Below, piece by piece: positions 32,912 through 39,197 of a stretch of 39,197 bases of DNA. Numbering within the stretch: position 1 is the stretch's first letter; the number at the start of each line of letters is the position of its first letter. The notes below the pieces were generated by a model. The model was given only the letters and a program-made list of their open reading frames with translations. It was not told the DNA's origin and searched no databases. The stretch spans positions 1-39,197 of the forward strand of contig NZ_CCEJ010000015.1 of assembly GCF_000750955.1 (NCBI RefSeq). The letters run 5' to 3'. Made by a program: the position numbers and the translations under genes. This DNA comes from Criblamydia sequanensis CRIB-18 (GTDB lineage Bacteria > Chlamydiota > Chlamydiia > Chlamydiales > Criblamydiaceae).

Positions 32912-35068
32912 TTAAACAGGCTTTTTTTCACGCGTCCAAAAACGATGCTTTGCAATGGCTTTTATAAATTCTTTGGGAGATCCATTAAGAATTAAACCGA
33001 TAGCAGCAAGTTCTTTCGGAGCTGTTTTTTTAGGAAGGTCTTTACTTGAATAAGAAGCGTTCCATAACTCTAAAGCATCCTCATCAAAAGCAATAGGCTT
33101 GCAGTGGCGATAAGCTTCATCAAGCGCATTTAAAGGTTCCATATGGTCAAGAAGAGTTTTAACAGCTTTTGCCCCGGATGGAAAATAAAGAGCATCAAAT
33201 AATACTGAGCTAAAGGTTAAAAAACTTTCATCAACGTCAATAAAGGTTCCATTTTTCCCCTTGATTTTTCCAAGGGTAGGAGCCACGATTTTGACTACTG
33301 CATCACCCTCAGTCAGAGCTTTTTTCATGGCTTCGATTGACTTTTCATCGCAGCCATCCGTTGTAATTATGGCAATCCTTCTTGTTTTAATCGAATGTTT
33401 GAGAGTATTTGCCATGCTTAGCGCTTCAGACTTTTCAATCGTTTTTTTCCCTTTCTGCGACTGAAATTTTTTAGGGTCTGCATCGGCCCCAAAGCTATGA
33501 TTCATAAGAGTCTCAGGCTTTGTCGGCACCTTAAGGCCTAAAGCCTTGGCTACTTTTTCTGCTAAAGTTTTATCAACTTGATTTAAGAGACCTAACGTTC
33601 GTATCTTTATAGATTCAACCGTTACTTTACCAAGCTCGAAGCTTAGAGCATTTATAATGTGATTTTGCTCAGGTTCCGACTGACTTTTATAAAATAGCGT
33701 CGCTTGGCTAAAATGATCTAAGAAGCTTGGGCTTCTCTCTCTTATTTTTCTGCCATCGATCTTCTCGGTATAAGAGGCAAATCCGCCTTCTTTAATTTTA
33801 GCTTGAAAAGGGCAGCCGAAGCTTAAGCTATTCGGGTCATAAGCGACGCGACCTTTATTGATCGTCTGACGCATCTTTGCATCTCTTTGGTTATTATGTG
33901 AAGGCGCTATCGGTCTATTAATTGGGATTTCGTGAAAGTTAGGGCTTCCAAGACGCGATAGCTGGGTGTCGGTATAAGAAAACAGCCTTCCTTGCAAAAG
34001 GGGGTCATTCGTAAAGTCAATGCCTGAAACTAAATGTCCGGGATGAAAGGCGATTTGTTCGGTTTCAGCAAAAAAATTGTCCGGGTTCCTATTAAGAGTC
34101 AGCTTTCCAATCGGTGTAACTGGGACTAATTCTTCAGGAACAATCTTTGTCGGGTCAAGTAAATCAAAGTCAAATTTATGCTCATCTTCTTCAGGAATAA
34201 TCTGAATGCCAAACTCCCATTCGGGAAAGATGCCGCTTTCAATGGCATCAAATAGATCTTGCCTATGAAAATCGGAATTTTTTCCTGATATTTTTTGCGC
34301 CTCATCCCAAGCGACCGAATGCACTCCAAGCAAAGGTTTGAAATGAAATTTAACAAAAACCGATTTCCCTTGCTCGTTTATTAACCTGAAAGTATGGATT
34401 CCGAAGCCTTCCATCATTCTAAAACTTCTTGGGATTGCCCGATCGCTCATCACCCACATAATCATGTGCATGCTTTCCGGCATAAGTGAAATAAAGTCCC
34501 AGAATGTGTCGTGAGCTGATGCAGCTTGCGGGATTTCATTGTGAGGCTCAGGCTTCACGGCATGGATAAGATCGGGGAATTTTATTGCGTCTTGAATAAA
34601 AAAGACGGGAATATTGTTTCCAACTAAATCAAAATTGCCTTCTTCAGTATAAAATTTTACGGCAAAGCCTCTTACATCACGTGCAAGATCTGTAGAGCCT
34701 CTTGATCCCGCAACGGTTGAAAAACGAACAAAAACAGGCGTTTGAATGGTGGTATCGTTTAAAAACTTAGCTTTCGTATAGGCCTTTAAAGGTTTATAGA
34801 GCTGAAAAACGCCATGGGCGCCGGCTCCTCTTGCATGAACGATTCTTTCAGGGATTCTTTCGTGGTCAAAGTGTGTGATTTTTTCTCTTAAAATAAAATC
34901 CTCTAAAAGAGTTGGACCGCGTACCCCCGCTTTCAAGGAGTTTTGGTTATCATTAATGCGAAGCCCTTGATTAGTAGTCAGAAAATGATCTTCTGTACTT
35001 ACAGTATTAAGGCTAAGATCTTCGATTTTTTTATTTTTTTTAATAGGAGCTTTCTTTTTTTCTTTCAT
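32912..35068 (-). CDS. katE: Catalase HPII type (large subunit)
   Basis: 718 aa heme catalase (E. coli KatE: 753). The catalytic His78 is in RIVHARGAGAHG. The distal Asn lies in DLVGNNIPVFFIQDA and the proximal heme Tyr in RLFSYTDTQLSRLG. The C-terminal region from about residue 555 is the flavodoxin/DJ-1-like domain (IAIITTDGCDEKSIEAM, ALYFPSGAKAVKTL) found only in large-subunit catalases. It destroys hydrogen peroxide in the cytosol. No OxyR or PerR site was recognised upstream. Confidence 0.97.
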   Translation of the reverse strand: MKEKKKAPIKKNKKIEDLSLNTVSTEDHFLTTNQGLRINDNQNSLKAGVRGPTLLEDFILREKITHFDHERIPERIVHARGAGAHGVFQLYKPLKAYTKAKFLNDTTIQTPVFVRFSTVAGSRGSTDLARDVRGFAVKFYTEEGNFDLVGNNIPVFFIQDAIKFPDLIHAVKPEPHNEIPQAASAHDTFWDFISLMPESMHMIMWVMSDRAIPRSFRMMEGFGIHTFRLINEQGKSVFVKFHFKPLLGVHSVAWDEAQKISGKNSDFHRQDLFDAIESGIFPEWEFGIQIIPEEDEHKFDFDLLDPTKIVPEELVPVTPIGKLTLNRNPDNFFAETEQIAFHPGHLVSGIDFTNDPLLQGRLFSYTDTQLSRLGSPNFHEIPINRPIAPSHNNQRDAKMRQTINKGRVAYDPNSLSFGCPFQAKIKEGGFASYTEKIDGRKIRERSPSFLDHFSQATLFYKSQSEPEQNHIINALSFELGKVTVESIKIRTLGLLNQVDKTLAEKVAKALGLKVPTKPETLMNHSFGADADPKKFQSQKGKKTIEKSEALSMANTLKHSIKTRRIAIITTDGCDEKSIEAMKKALTEGDAVVKIVAPTLGKIKGKNGTFIDVDESFLTFSSVLFDALYFPSGAKAVKTLLDHMEPLNALDEAYRHCKPIAFDEDALELWNASYSSKDLPKKTAPKELAAIGLILNGSPKEFIKAIAKHRFWTREKKPV

Positions 35069-35162
35069 TTTTTTTCATAACTTATTTTGAAGATTTTTTC
35101 TAAGTGATGTTCTATAGATGTTTTTGTGTAACACCTTTTTTTAATTTCAAACAATCTTTTTG

Positions 35163-35180
35163 TTTTTTTTCGAAAAAAAA
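35163..35180. other. T8-CG-A8 perfect palindrome in the katE-nagA divergent region
   Basis: Eight T residues, CG and eight A residues form an 18-bp perfect palindrome in the region between the two divergent starts. It could be intrinsically curved DNA or a regulator site; nothing specific is known. No clear promoter pair was identified in this 173-bp region. Confidence 0.4.
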
Positions 35181-35241
35181 GCTGAATCTGCCATCATAAA
35201 AAATACTCAATAAAAATTTAAAAAATGAGTCTTGAAAGTCT

Positions 35242-36459
35242 ATGCTGCAACTTTTTCTGATGGCGTTTATATTTAGTTTCGTATCTTCAATTACCTTCGC
35301 GTTGGATGAAGAAATCATGGATAAGCAAGCTATCACACGTTACTATAATGGCTTTTTATTGCGCTCTCATAAGCTTCTTCAAGAAGATTTGTGGGTAGCC
35401 AATGGTAAAATTGTAGCGCCCCAAAAAAAAGCAGATCGTGAAATTGATTTAAAGGGACAAATAATAGCTCCCGGCTATATTGATTTGCAAATTAACGGAG
35501 GATTCGGAGTTGACTTTTCAAATGAGCCCGAAAAAGTCGAAATAGTTGCAAAAATGCTTCCTCAATATGGTGTCACAGCTTTTTTACCCACCCTTATTTC
35601 TTTAGACTCTAAAACGTATAAAAGAAATCTCCATCAGATAAAGCCCAAAAGAAAAGAAACTCAAGCCGAAATACTTGGCATTCATCTTGAAGGCCCTTTT
35701 TTTTCATCTGAAAAAGTTGGCGCCCATAACCCTCATCTGATTCGAACTTTTGAACAAATTGATTCTATAGATGATTTTTATGGAAACTTGGACCATGTCA
35801 AGATCATAACCTTGGCTCCTGAATTGGCTCAAAGTTCCGGCATCATCTCTTACCTTAAAGGAAAAAATATCATAGTTTCTGCAGGGCACACTAACGCCGA
35901 CTATGAAACCACAGAGAAAGGAGTTCAAGAAGGGATTGCCATGGCGACGCATTTATTTAACGCCATGCCGCCTTTGCATCATAGAACACCCGGGATTGTG
36001 AATGCGTTTCTTACAAATCCAAACCTTTTTTATTCTATTATTGTGGACAAAGTCCACGTTCACCCTGCCATGGTTCATTTGGCTTGGAAAGCAAATCCTG
36101 ATGGGCTTATTCTTGTGACGGATGCCATAGCGGCTCTTGGAAAGCCGCAAGGCGAGTACTTTTTGGGGGGCCAAGAGGTTGTGGTCGATGAAACGACGGC
36201 GTTTGTAAAAGGAACTAGCACCCTTGCCGGAAGCATTCTTAGCATGGATGCAGCCGTTAGAAACTTTAAAGAAGCGACCCACTGCACCCTTATTCAAGCT
36301 ATAGAATGCGCAAGCTTAAAACCTGCAAAGCTTCTTGGAATAGATTCTTATAAGGGAACTCTAAATATCGGCGCCGATGCGGACTTTATTATTTTGAATG
36401 AGGATTTATTTGTGCAAGCTTGCTATATAGCCGGAAAGCTTGCTTTTAAAAAAAACTAA
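35242..36459 (+). CDS. nagA: N-acetylglucosamine-6-phosphate deacetylase, possible N-terminal signal
   Basis: Deacetylates GlcNAc-6-phosphate to glucosamine-6-phosphate in amino-sugar recycling. The metal-dependent amidohydrolase motifs are present: APGYIDLQINGGFG, GIHLEGPFFSSEKVGAHNP, SAGHTNADYE, ATHLFNAMPPLHHR, ILVTDAI and STLAGSILSMD. From ATG 35242 the protein is 405 aa and begins with a hydrophobic 20-residue stretch ending TFA/LDEE that looks like a signal peptide but lacks a basic n-region. From ATG 35317 it is 380 aa and matches the usual length of cytosolic NagA. Neither start has a strong ribosome-binding site (GATGAAGAA precedes the second). No nagB or other amino-sugar gene was seen nearby. 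Confidence 0.88.
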   Translation: MLQLFLMAFIFSFVSSITFALDEEIMDKQAITRYYNGFLLRSHKLLQEDLWVANGKIVAPQKKADREIDLKGQIIAPGYIDLQINGGFGVDFSNEPEKVEIVAKMLPQYGVTAFLPTLISLDSKTYKRNLHQIKPKRKETQAEILGIHLEGPFFSSEKVGAHNPHLIRTFEQIDSIDDFYGNLDHVKIITLAPELAQSSGIISYLKGKNIIVSAGHTNADYETTEKGVQEGIAMATHLFNAMPPLHHRTPGIVNAFLTNPNLFYSIIVDKVHVHPAMVHLAWKANPDGLILVTDAIAALGKPQGEYFLGGQEVVVDETTAFVKGTSTLAGSILSMDAAVRNFKEATHCTLIQAIECASLKPAKLLGIDSYKGTLNIGADADFIILNEDLFVQACYIAGKLAFKKN

Positions 36460-36478
36460 ACAAGAGCCAGCCCATAAA

Positions 36479-36544
36479 TTAATATTCTTTTTCGTAAATA
36501 TCCAATCCTTGATCAAGTAACATTCCTAGCCCGGAACTCATCAT
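36479..36544 (-). CDS. Candidate 21-aa microprotein
   Basis: A 22-codon frame beginning MMSSGLGMLLDQG and ending in a charged tail (EKEY). Its ATG overlaps the stop of the 68-aa protein gene (ATGA), and AGGAGAGG on the minus strand (plus 36547-36554) sits two bases upstream of the first ATG and five upstream of the second, inside the end of the upstream gene. Such a strong ribosome-binding site at exactly this place argues for translation. No homology is known to me. Confidence 0.5.
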   Translation of the reverse strand: MMSSGLGMLLDQGLDIYEKEY

Positions 36545-36747
36545 AACCTCTCCTGCGTACCAAACATAGGACATACAGGTGTTGCAAACATAATAAAAGC
36601 ACCACCTAACATCAAGGAAACGCCGACTACAAATTTTAAAGGAATTTCATTTTGTTCTTTTTCAATCTCATATCTCATTGCAGCAAGTTGTAAAGTTTCA
36701 TACTCAAGAAAATCCATCCGTGATTGATCTAGCAAATAGGCTTCCAT
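36541..36747 (-). CDS. Small single-pass membrane protein, unknown
   Basis: 68 aa, not recognised. The N-terminal 38 residues are polar and helical with several Glu residues; a single hydrophobic segment follows (KFVVGVSLMLGGAFIMFA) and a short Cys-containing tail (TPVCPMFG). It starts three bases after the stop of the gene upstream and its stop overlaps the start of the microprotein. A membrane-anchored component of a small complex is a reasonable guess. Confidence 0.6.
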   Translation of the reverse strand: MEAYLLDQSRMDFLEYETLQLAAMRYEIEKEQNEIPLKFVVGVSLMLGGAFIMFATPVCPMFGTQERL

Positions 36748-36750
36748 CTG

Positions 36751-37140
36751 TTAATTTCGCTGAAGTGTTTTATTTTCTCTCTTTTTAATTAAATTTTTAA
36801 ATTTTTGGAATGTTTCCTGAGGAAATATACGATTCCTCTTAAGATCTGTTTCGATTTTATCAATTTCTTTACTTATATTTATTTGTTTTCCTGTATAAAA
36901 CTCAATTTCTTCTTTAAGATCTATTATTGTATCAAGTAGACTATCTCCATCTGATTTTTCATAATATTTCCAAACTCTATTTACCAGTTTTTGTATCCTT
37001 AAACCAAAAACGATGTCATTTGAATCAAAATTAATAAGTCCATATGCCGGCTGAGGTGTTAAAACTACCAGCGAAAAAGCGCAGAATATATTAAATAAAA
37101 CCAAACGCTTAAAGCCATTAAAGTGATATAAACAAACCAC
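36751..37140 (-). CDS. Exported 129-aa helical protein, unknown
   Basis: Not recognised. The N-terminus has a basic-hydrophobic signal (FKRLVLFNIFCAFSLVVL) ending TPQPAYG, followed by about 95 residues of charged, helical, coiled-coil-like sequence with many Lys and Glu. GTG at 37140 is chosen because AAGGAG on the minus strand lies seven bases upstream; no ATG gives the signal peptide. The first 76 bases overlap the end of the 69-aa gene in another frame. Confidence 0.6.
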   Translation of the reverse strand: MVCLYHFNGFKRLVLFNIFCAFSLVVLTPQPAYGLINFDSNDIVFGLRIQKLVNRVWKYYEKSDGDSLLDTIIDLKEEIEFYTGKQINISKEIDKIETDLKRNRIFPQETFQKFKNLIKKRENKTLQRN

Positions 37141-37274
37141 CTCATTTCTCCTTTTTTTTGAGAATCAAGTTCGTGTCCGGTTAATCTATAAAATTGAAAA
37201 AGACCGGTTGTAAGAGGAAAACAAAAAATTCCATTGATGATCAAAAGTAAACCCAAATTTTTAACATCTAACAT
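37065..37274 (-). CDS. Small two-helix membrane protein, unknown
   Basis: 69 aa, not recognised. Two hydrophobic segments (LGLLLIINGIFCFPLTTGLF and WFVYITLMALSVWFYLIYSA) flank a short polar loop with Lys and Glu. The start is ATG 37274, with AAAGG eight bases upstream; the frame is open to 37343 but that extension has no family support. First gene of the four-gene small-protein cluster. Confidence 0.6.
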   Translation of the reverse strand: MLDVKNLGLLLIINGIFCFPLTTGLFQFYRLTGHELDSQKKGEMRWFVYITLMALSVWFYLIYSALFRW

Positions 37275-37400
37275 TTGAAAACCTTTTTGTATGAAGACTA
37301 TATTGAATGAATAGTTTATTTTGTAGAAGAGAAACGTTAACATTATTATTTAAAGATTTGCAGGTAGTAGGATCTTTTAAACCTATTCAGAGGAATGGAA

Positions 37401-38270
37401 ATGATTATTGGCTTTATTGGTCTTGGGAAAATGGGAACTCCGATTGCCTTAAATCTATTAGAAGGCGGGGTTGATTTGAGAGTATATAACCGATCAAAAC
37501 CCAAGCTTGAGCCCCTCATACTAAAGGGAGCTAAAGCTGTTAATCAACCGAAAGATCTCTTTAATGAGACAAATCTTGTTTTTTCAATGCTTGCTAATGA
37601 TGAAGCATTAATCGATGTGACTTTAGGAGATGGAGGCCTTTTAGAGACCATTCAGCCGGGCGGTATTCATGTTTCTTTGAGCACGGTCAGCCCTGAGACG
37701 ATTAAAAAACTGGCTGAAAGACATCATGAAAAAAAAGCAACTCTTCTGACAGCAACAGTATTTGGAAGACCTGACGCAGCCGAAAAAAAGCAGCTTTGGG
37801 TCTGTCTTGCAGGGGAGTCCCAAGCTAAACAAATAGCCGAGCCTTACTTAAAAATGATAGGGCAAAAAATTTATGACTTCGGTGTGCATCCGGAAACGGC
37901 TAATATGGTTAAAATATCGGGTAACTTCCTCATTTTATCCGTAATTGAAATGCTATCTGAAGCTTTTTCAGTAGTTAAAGAAAATGGGGGCAGACCTGAA
38001 GAATTCCTAGCTCTTATGACTGAAACGATTTTTCCCTCACCCGTATTTAAAAATTATGGAAAAATCATTAATCAAGAAGAATTTATCCCGGCAGGCTTTC
38101 AAATGAAACTAGGGTTGAAAGATTTAAGCTTGTTTTTAGGACTGGCGGAAAAATCCGGTCTTGACCTTTCTTTTGCGAAGGCCCTTAGGGAAAGACTAGA
38201 AAAGGGAATAAAGAATGGCCTAGAAGACTTAGATTGGTCGGCCATTTCTTTATTCTCCCAAAAACCCTAA
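37401..38270 (+). CDS. NAD(P)-dependent beta-hydroxyacid dehydrogenase
   Basis: 289 aa enzyme of the 3-hydroxyisobutyrate dehydrogenase/glyoxylate-succinic semialdehyde reductase family. N-terminal Rossmann motif GFIGLGKMGTP, then VYNRSKPK; the catalytic lysine is in ANMVKISGNF. The SLSTVSPET segment corresponds to the substrate-binding region. ATG 37401 is preferred because AGAGGA (37389-37394) is six bases before it and directly touches the alternative ATG 37395. The substrate is not assignable. Confidence 0.9.
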   Translation: MIIGFIGLGKMGTPIALNLLEGGVDLRVYNRSKPKLEPLILKGAKAVNQPKDLFNETNLVFSMLANDEALIDVTLGDGGLLETIQPGGIHVSLSTVSPETIKKLAERHHEKKATLLTATVFGRPDAAEKKQLWVCLAGESQAKQIAEPYLKMIGQKIYDFGVHPETANMVKISGNFLILSVIEMLSEAFSVVKENGGRPEEFLALMTETIFPSPVFKNYGKIINQEEFIPAGFQMKLGLKDLSLFLGLAEKSGLDLSFAKALRERLEKGIKNGLEDLDWSAISLFSQKP

Positions 38271-38279
38271 TCTTAATTT

Positions 38280-38933
38280 TTATTCTAGATCGATAATTTT
38301 TCCGTCCGGAGTTTTTATAGTTTTAGAGCCATCTGATTTTCTAACAAAAGAAGTGCCGTCAGGCTTTTTAATTAACTGAGTGCCATCCTTTTTTACTTGA
38401 ATGGTGGTGCTGTCTGGCGCAATGATAGTTTTGGTTCCATCAGCTTTCATCTGAATGAAAGTACCGTCAGGTTTTTTTATCACTTTTGTGCCATCTTTAT
38501 TTTTTTCAACAATTGTGCCATCGCTTTTTTGAATAATGGCTGTTCCATCAGGTTTAACTTGGATAGTGGCATCTTCATCTTTTGCTTTAATCATTTTAGA
38601 GCCGTCTGCATTGATTTTAACATAGTCTCCGTTGTCTTTTCTAACAGACTTAGCACCGTCAGGTCTTTCTTCAATGAGAGTTCCATCCGCTGAACGAATC
38701 AGCTTAGTTCCATCCCTTTTAATTTTGACTGTTGTGCCATCAGGGGCTTTAATTATTTTTGAACCATCTTGGTCGATTGTGACAGTCGCACCATTTTCAC
38801 CCTCCGGGTTTGAAAATTTGACGGTAGATTGTTTAGAAGGATTTTCGTTTTTAAACCACCAGTTTTCAGCTCCAAGCTCCGCTTGAATAAAGCCTGCCAA
38901 AACGAGTAATTTCAAAAGATTTTTGTGTTTCAT
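38280..38933 (-). CDS. Exported PDGT-repeat protein resembling G-box (TCP10 C-terminal) repeats
   Basis: 217 aa. A signal peptide ending LGA/EN is followed by a linker to about residue 50, then 18 consecutive units of nine residues with the form [PAKS]-D-G-[TS]-x-[IV]-x-x-[KR] (for example PDGTTVKIK, RDGTKLIRS). One unit is ten residues long (KDEDATIQVK) and two have lost the Gly (unit 8 and PDSTTIQVK). Alternating short strands joined by DG turns predict a long free-standing beta-sheet. This closely resembles the G-box repeat of eukaryotic CPAP/TCP10/STIL-related proteins (Pfam Tcp10_C). AAGGAG six bases before the ATG makes the start firm. Confidence 0.85.
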   Translation of the reverse strand: MKHKNLLKLLVLAGFIQAELGAENWWFKNENPSKQSTVKFSNPEGENGATVTIDQDGSKIIKAPDGTTVKIKRDGTKLIRSADGTLIEERPDGAKSVRKDNGDYVKINADGSKMIKAKDEDATIQVKPDGTAIIQKSDGTIVEKNKDGTKVIKKPDGTFIQMKADGTKTIIAPDSTTIQVKKDGTQLIKKPDGTSFVRKSDGSKTIKTPDGKIIDLE

Positions 38934-39197
38934 ACGTATCTCCTTTAAATTTTTTTATAATTAAGTGAATGGCGTTACGTAAGGAGGGTCTAAACAAAAG
39001 GAATGATAAGGCTTATAAAACGCCCTTAGGGAATAACTTCTTTTTGAGTATTTCAGAGATATTTGTCAAGTTAGAGGAAGGATGCATAATAAATGATAAT
39101 ATTTTTTTGTGTTAGGTTAGTTAATTGTGTGTAATAATTTTTTTATAAAAGTTGAAATTGACAATATATCTTCCAATAAATAAAATTTACAGCTTTC
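38934..39197. other. AT-rich right-hand edge
   Basis: 264 bases without a recognised gene. It contains the leader of the PDGT-repeat gene on the minus strand and an outward-facing promoter on the plus strand. Confidence 0.5.
39158..39186 (+). promoter_or_regulatory. Near-consensus promoter firing out of the window
   Basis: TTGACA (39158-39163) and TAAAAT (39181-39186) are exactly 17 bases apart: a perfect -35 and a -10 with one mismatch. The transcript would start about ten bases before the window ends, so its gene lies outside. Confidence 0.6.

Noticed and set aside
35112..35336. Minus-strand 74-codon frame in the katE-nagA gap
   Set aside because: It overlaps the NagA start region, contains low-complexity Lys/Phe runs from the T8/A8 palindrome and has no ribosome-binding site.
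38397..38886. Plus-strand frames of 98 and 84 codons opposite the PDGT-repeat gene
   Set aside because: They are reverse translations of the 27-base repeats; the minus-strand frame has the signal peptide and AAGGAG ribosome-binding site.
1..39197. tRNA, rRNA, CRISPR array, insertion sequence, integrase or phage genes
   Set aside because: I looked for T-loop-like GGTTCGA segments with pairing arms, spaced repeats and transposase or integrase motifs, and found none that held up.

Overview
The window looks like chromosomal DNA of a member of the Chlamydiota outside the classical Chlamydiaceae (an 'environmental' chlamydia of the Parachlamydia/Simkania/Criblamydia type). This is inferred from a combination of features. 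There is a TLC-family ATP/ADP translocase (8879-10339), typical of obligate intracellular energy parasites. There is a Cys-rich outer-membrane barrel of the Legionella-OMP/MOMP-like type (23686-24870), a bacterial SUI1 (eIF1-like) protein, and a DUF2608 HAD-like exported protein of the kind known from Chlamydia and Legionella. The DNA is AT-rich, genes are densely packed, and many predicted exported proteins have no recognisable family. I cannot name the genus or species. No rRNA, tRNA, IS element, prophage or CRISPR array was seen.

Layout. 1-3390: a homopolymeric C tract, an exported sulfotransferase, an unknown 130-aa protein and a CPA1 Na+/H+ antiporter, all on +. 3391-10480: mostly minus-strand genes: a peroxiredoxin/DsbA-like pair, 3-methyladenine glycosylase (tag) divergent from a trans-aconitate methyltransferase-like gene, an unknown 399-aa protein, and a probable ATP/ADP translocase-ogt-exported protein operon. 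10484-18112: alternating small units: SRPBCC-like protein, rhomboid protease, K+ channel with SUI1, ABC-F ATPase, 2Fe-2S ferredoxin-like protein coupled to an FkbM methyltransferase, a double-GNAT fusion, and a Drr-type ABC-2 exporter whose genes follow a DUF885 hydrolase (to 20111). 20186-24870: plus-strand genes: unknown protein, HSL esterase, acidic coiled-coil protein, alpha/beta hydrolase, outer-membrane barrel. 24879-31786: a complete cytochrome bo3 operon (cyoABCDE) on minus, preceded by a choloylglycine-hydrolase-like Ntn hydrolase and a bicupin. 32061-36459: DUF2608 protein, large-subunit catalase and NagA. 36479-37274: a tight minus-strand cluster of four very small, mostly membrane/exported proteins without recognisable family. 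37401-39197: a beta-hydroxyacid dehydrogenase, an exported protein made almost entirely of 9-residue PDGT repeats resembling the G-box/TCP10 C-terminal repeat, and a near-consensus promoter firing out of the window.

How it fits together: host ATP import coexists with a terminal oxidase, Na+/H+ antiport, a K+ channel and oxidative/alkylation damage defence (catalase, peroxiredoxin, tag, ogt). This suggests an intracellular bacterium that keeps its own respiration. The most promising material for new biology is the exported or host-facing set (sulfotransferase, 399-aa protein, PDGT-repeat protein), the small-membrane-protein cluster, and the poly-C tract.
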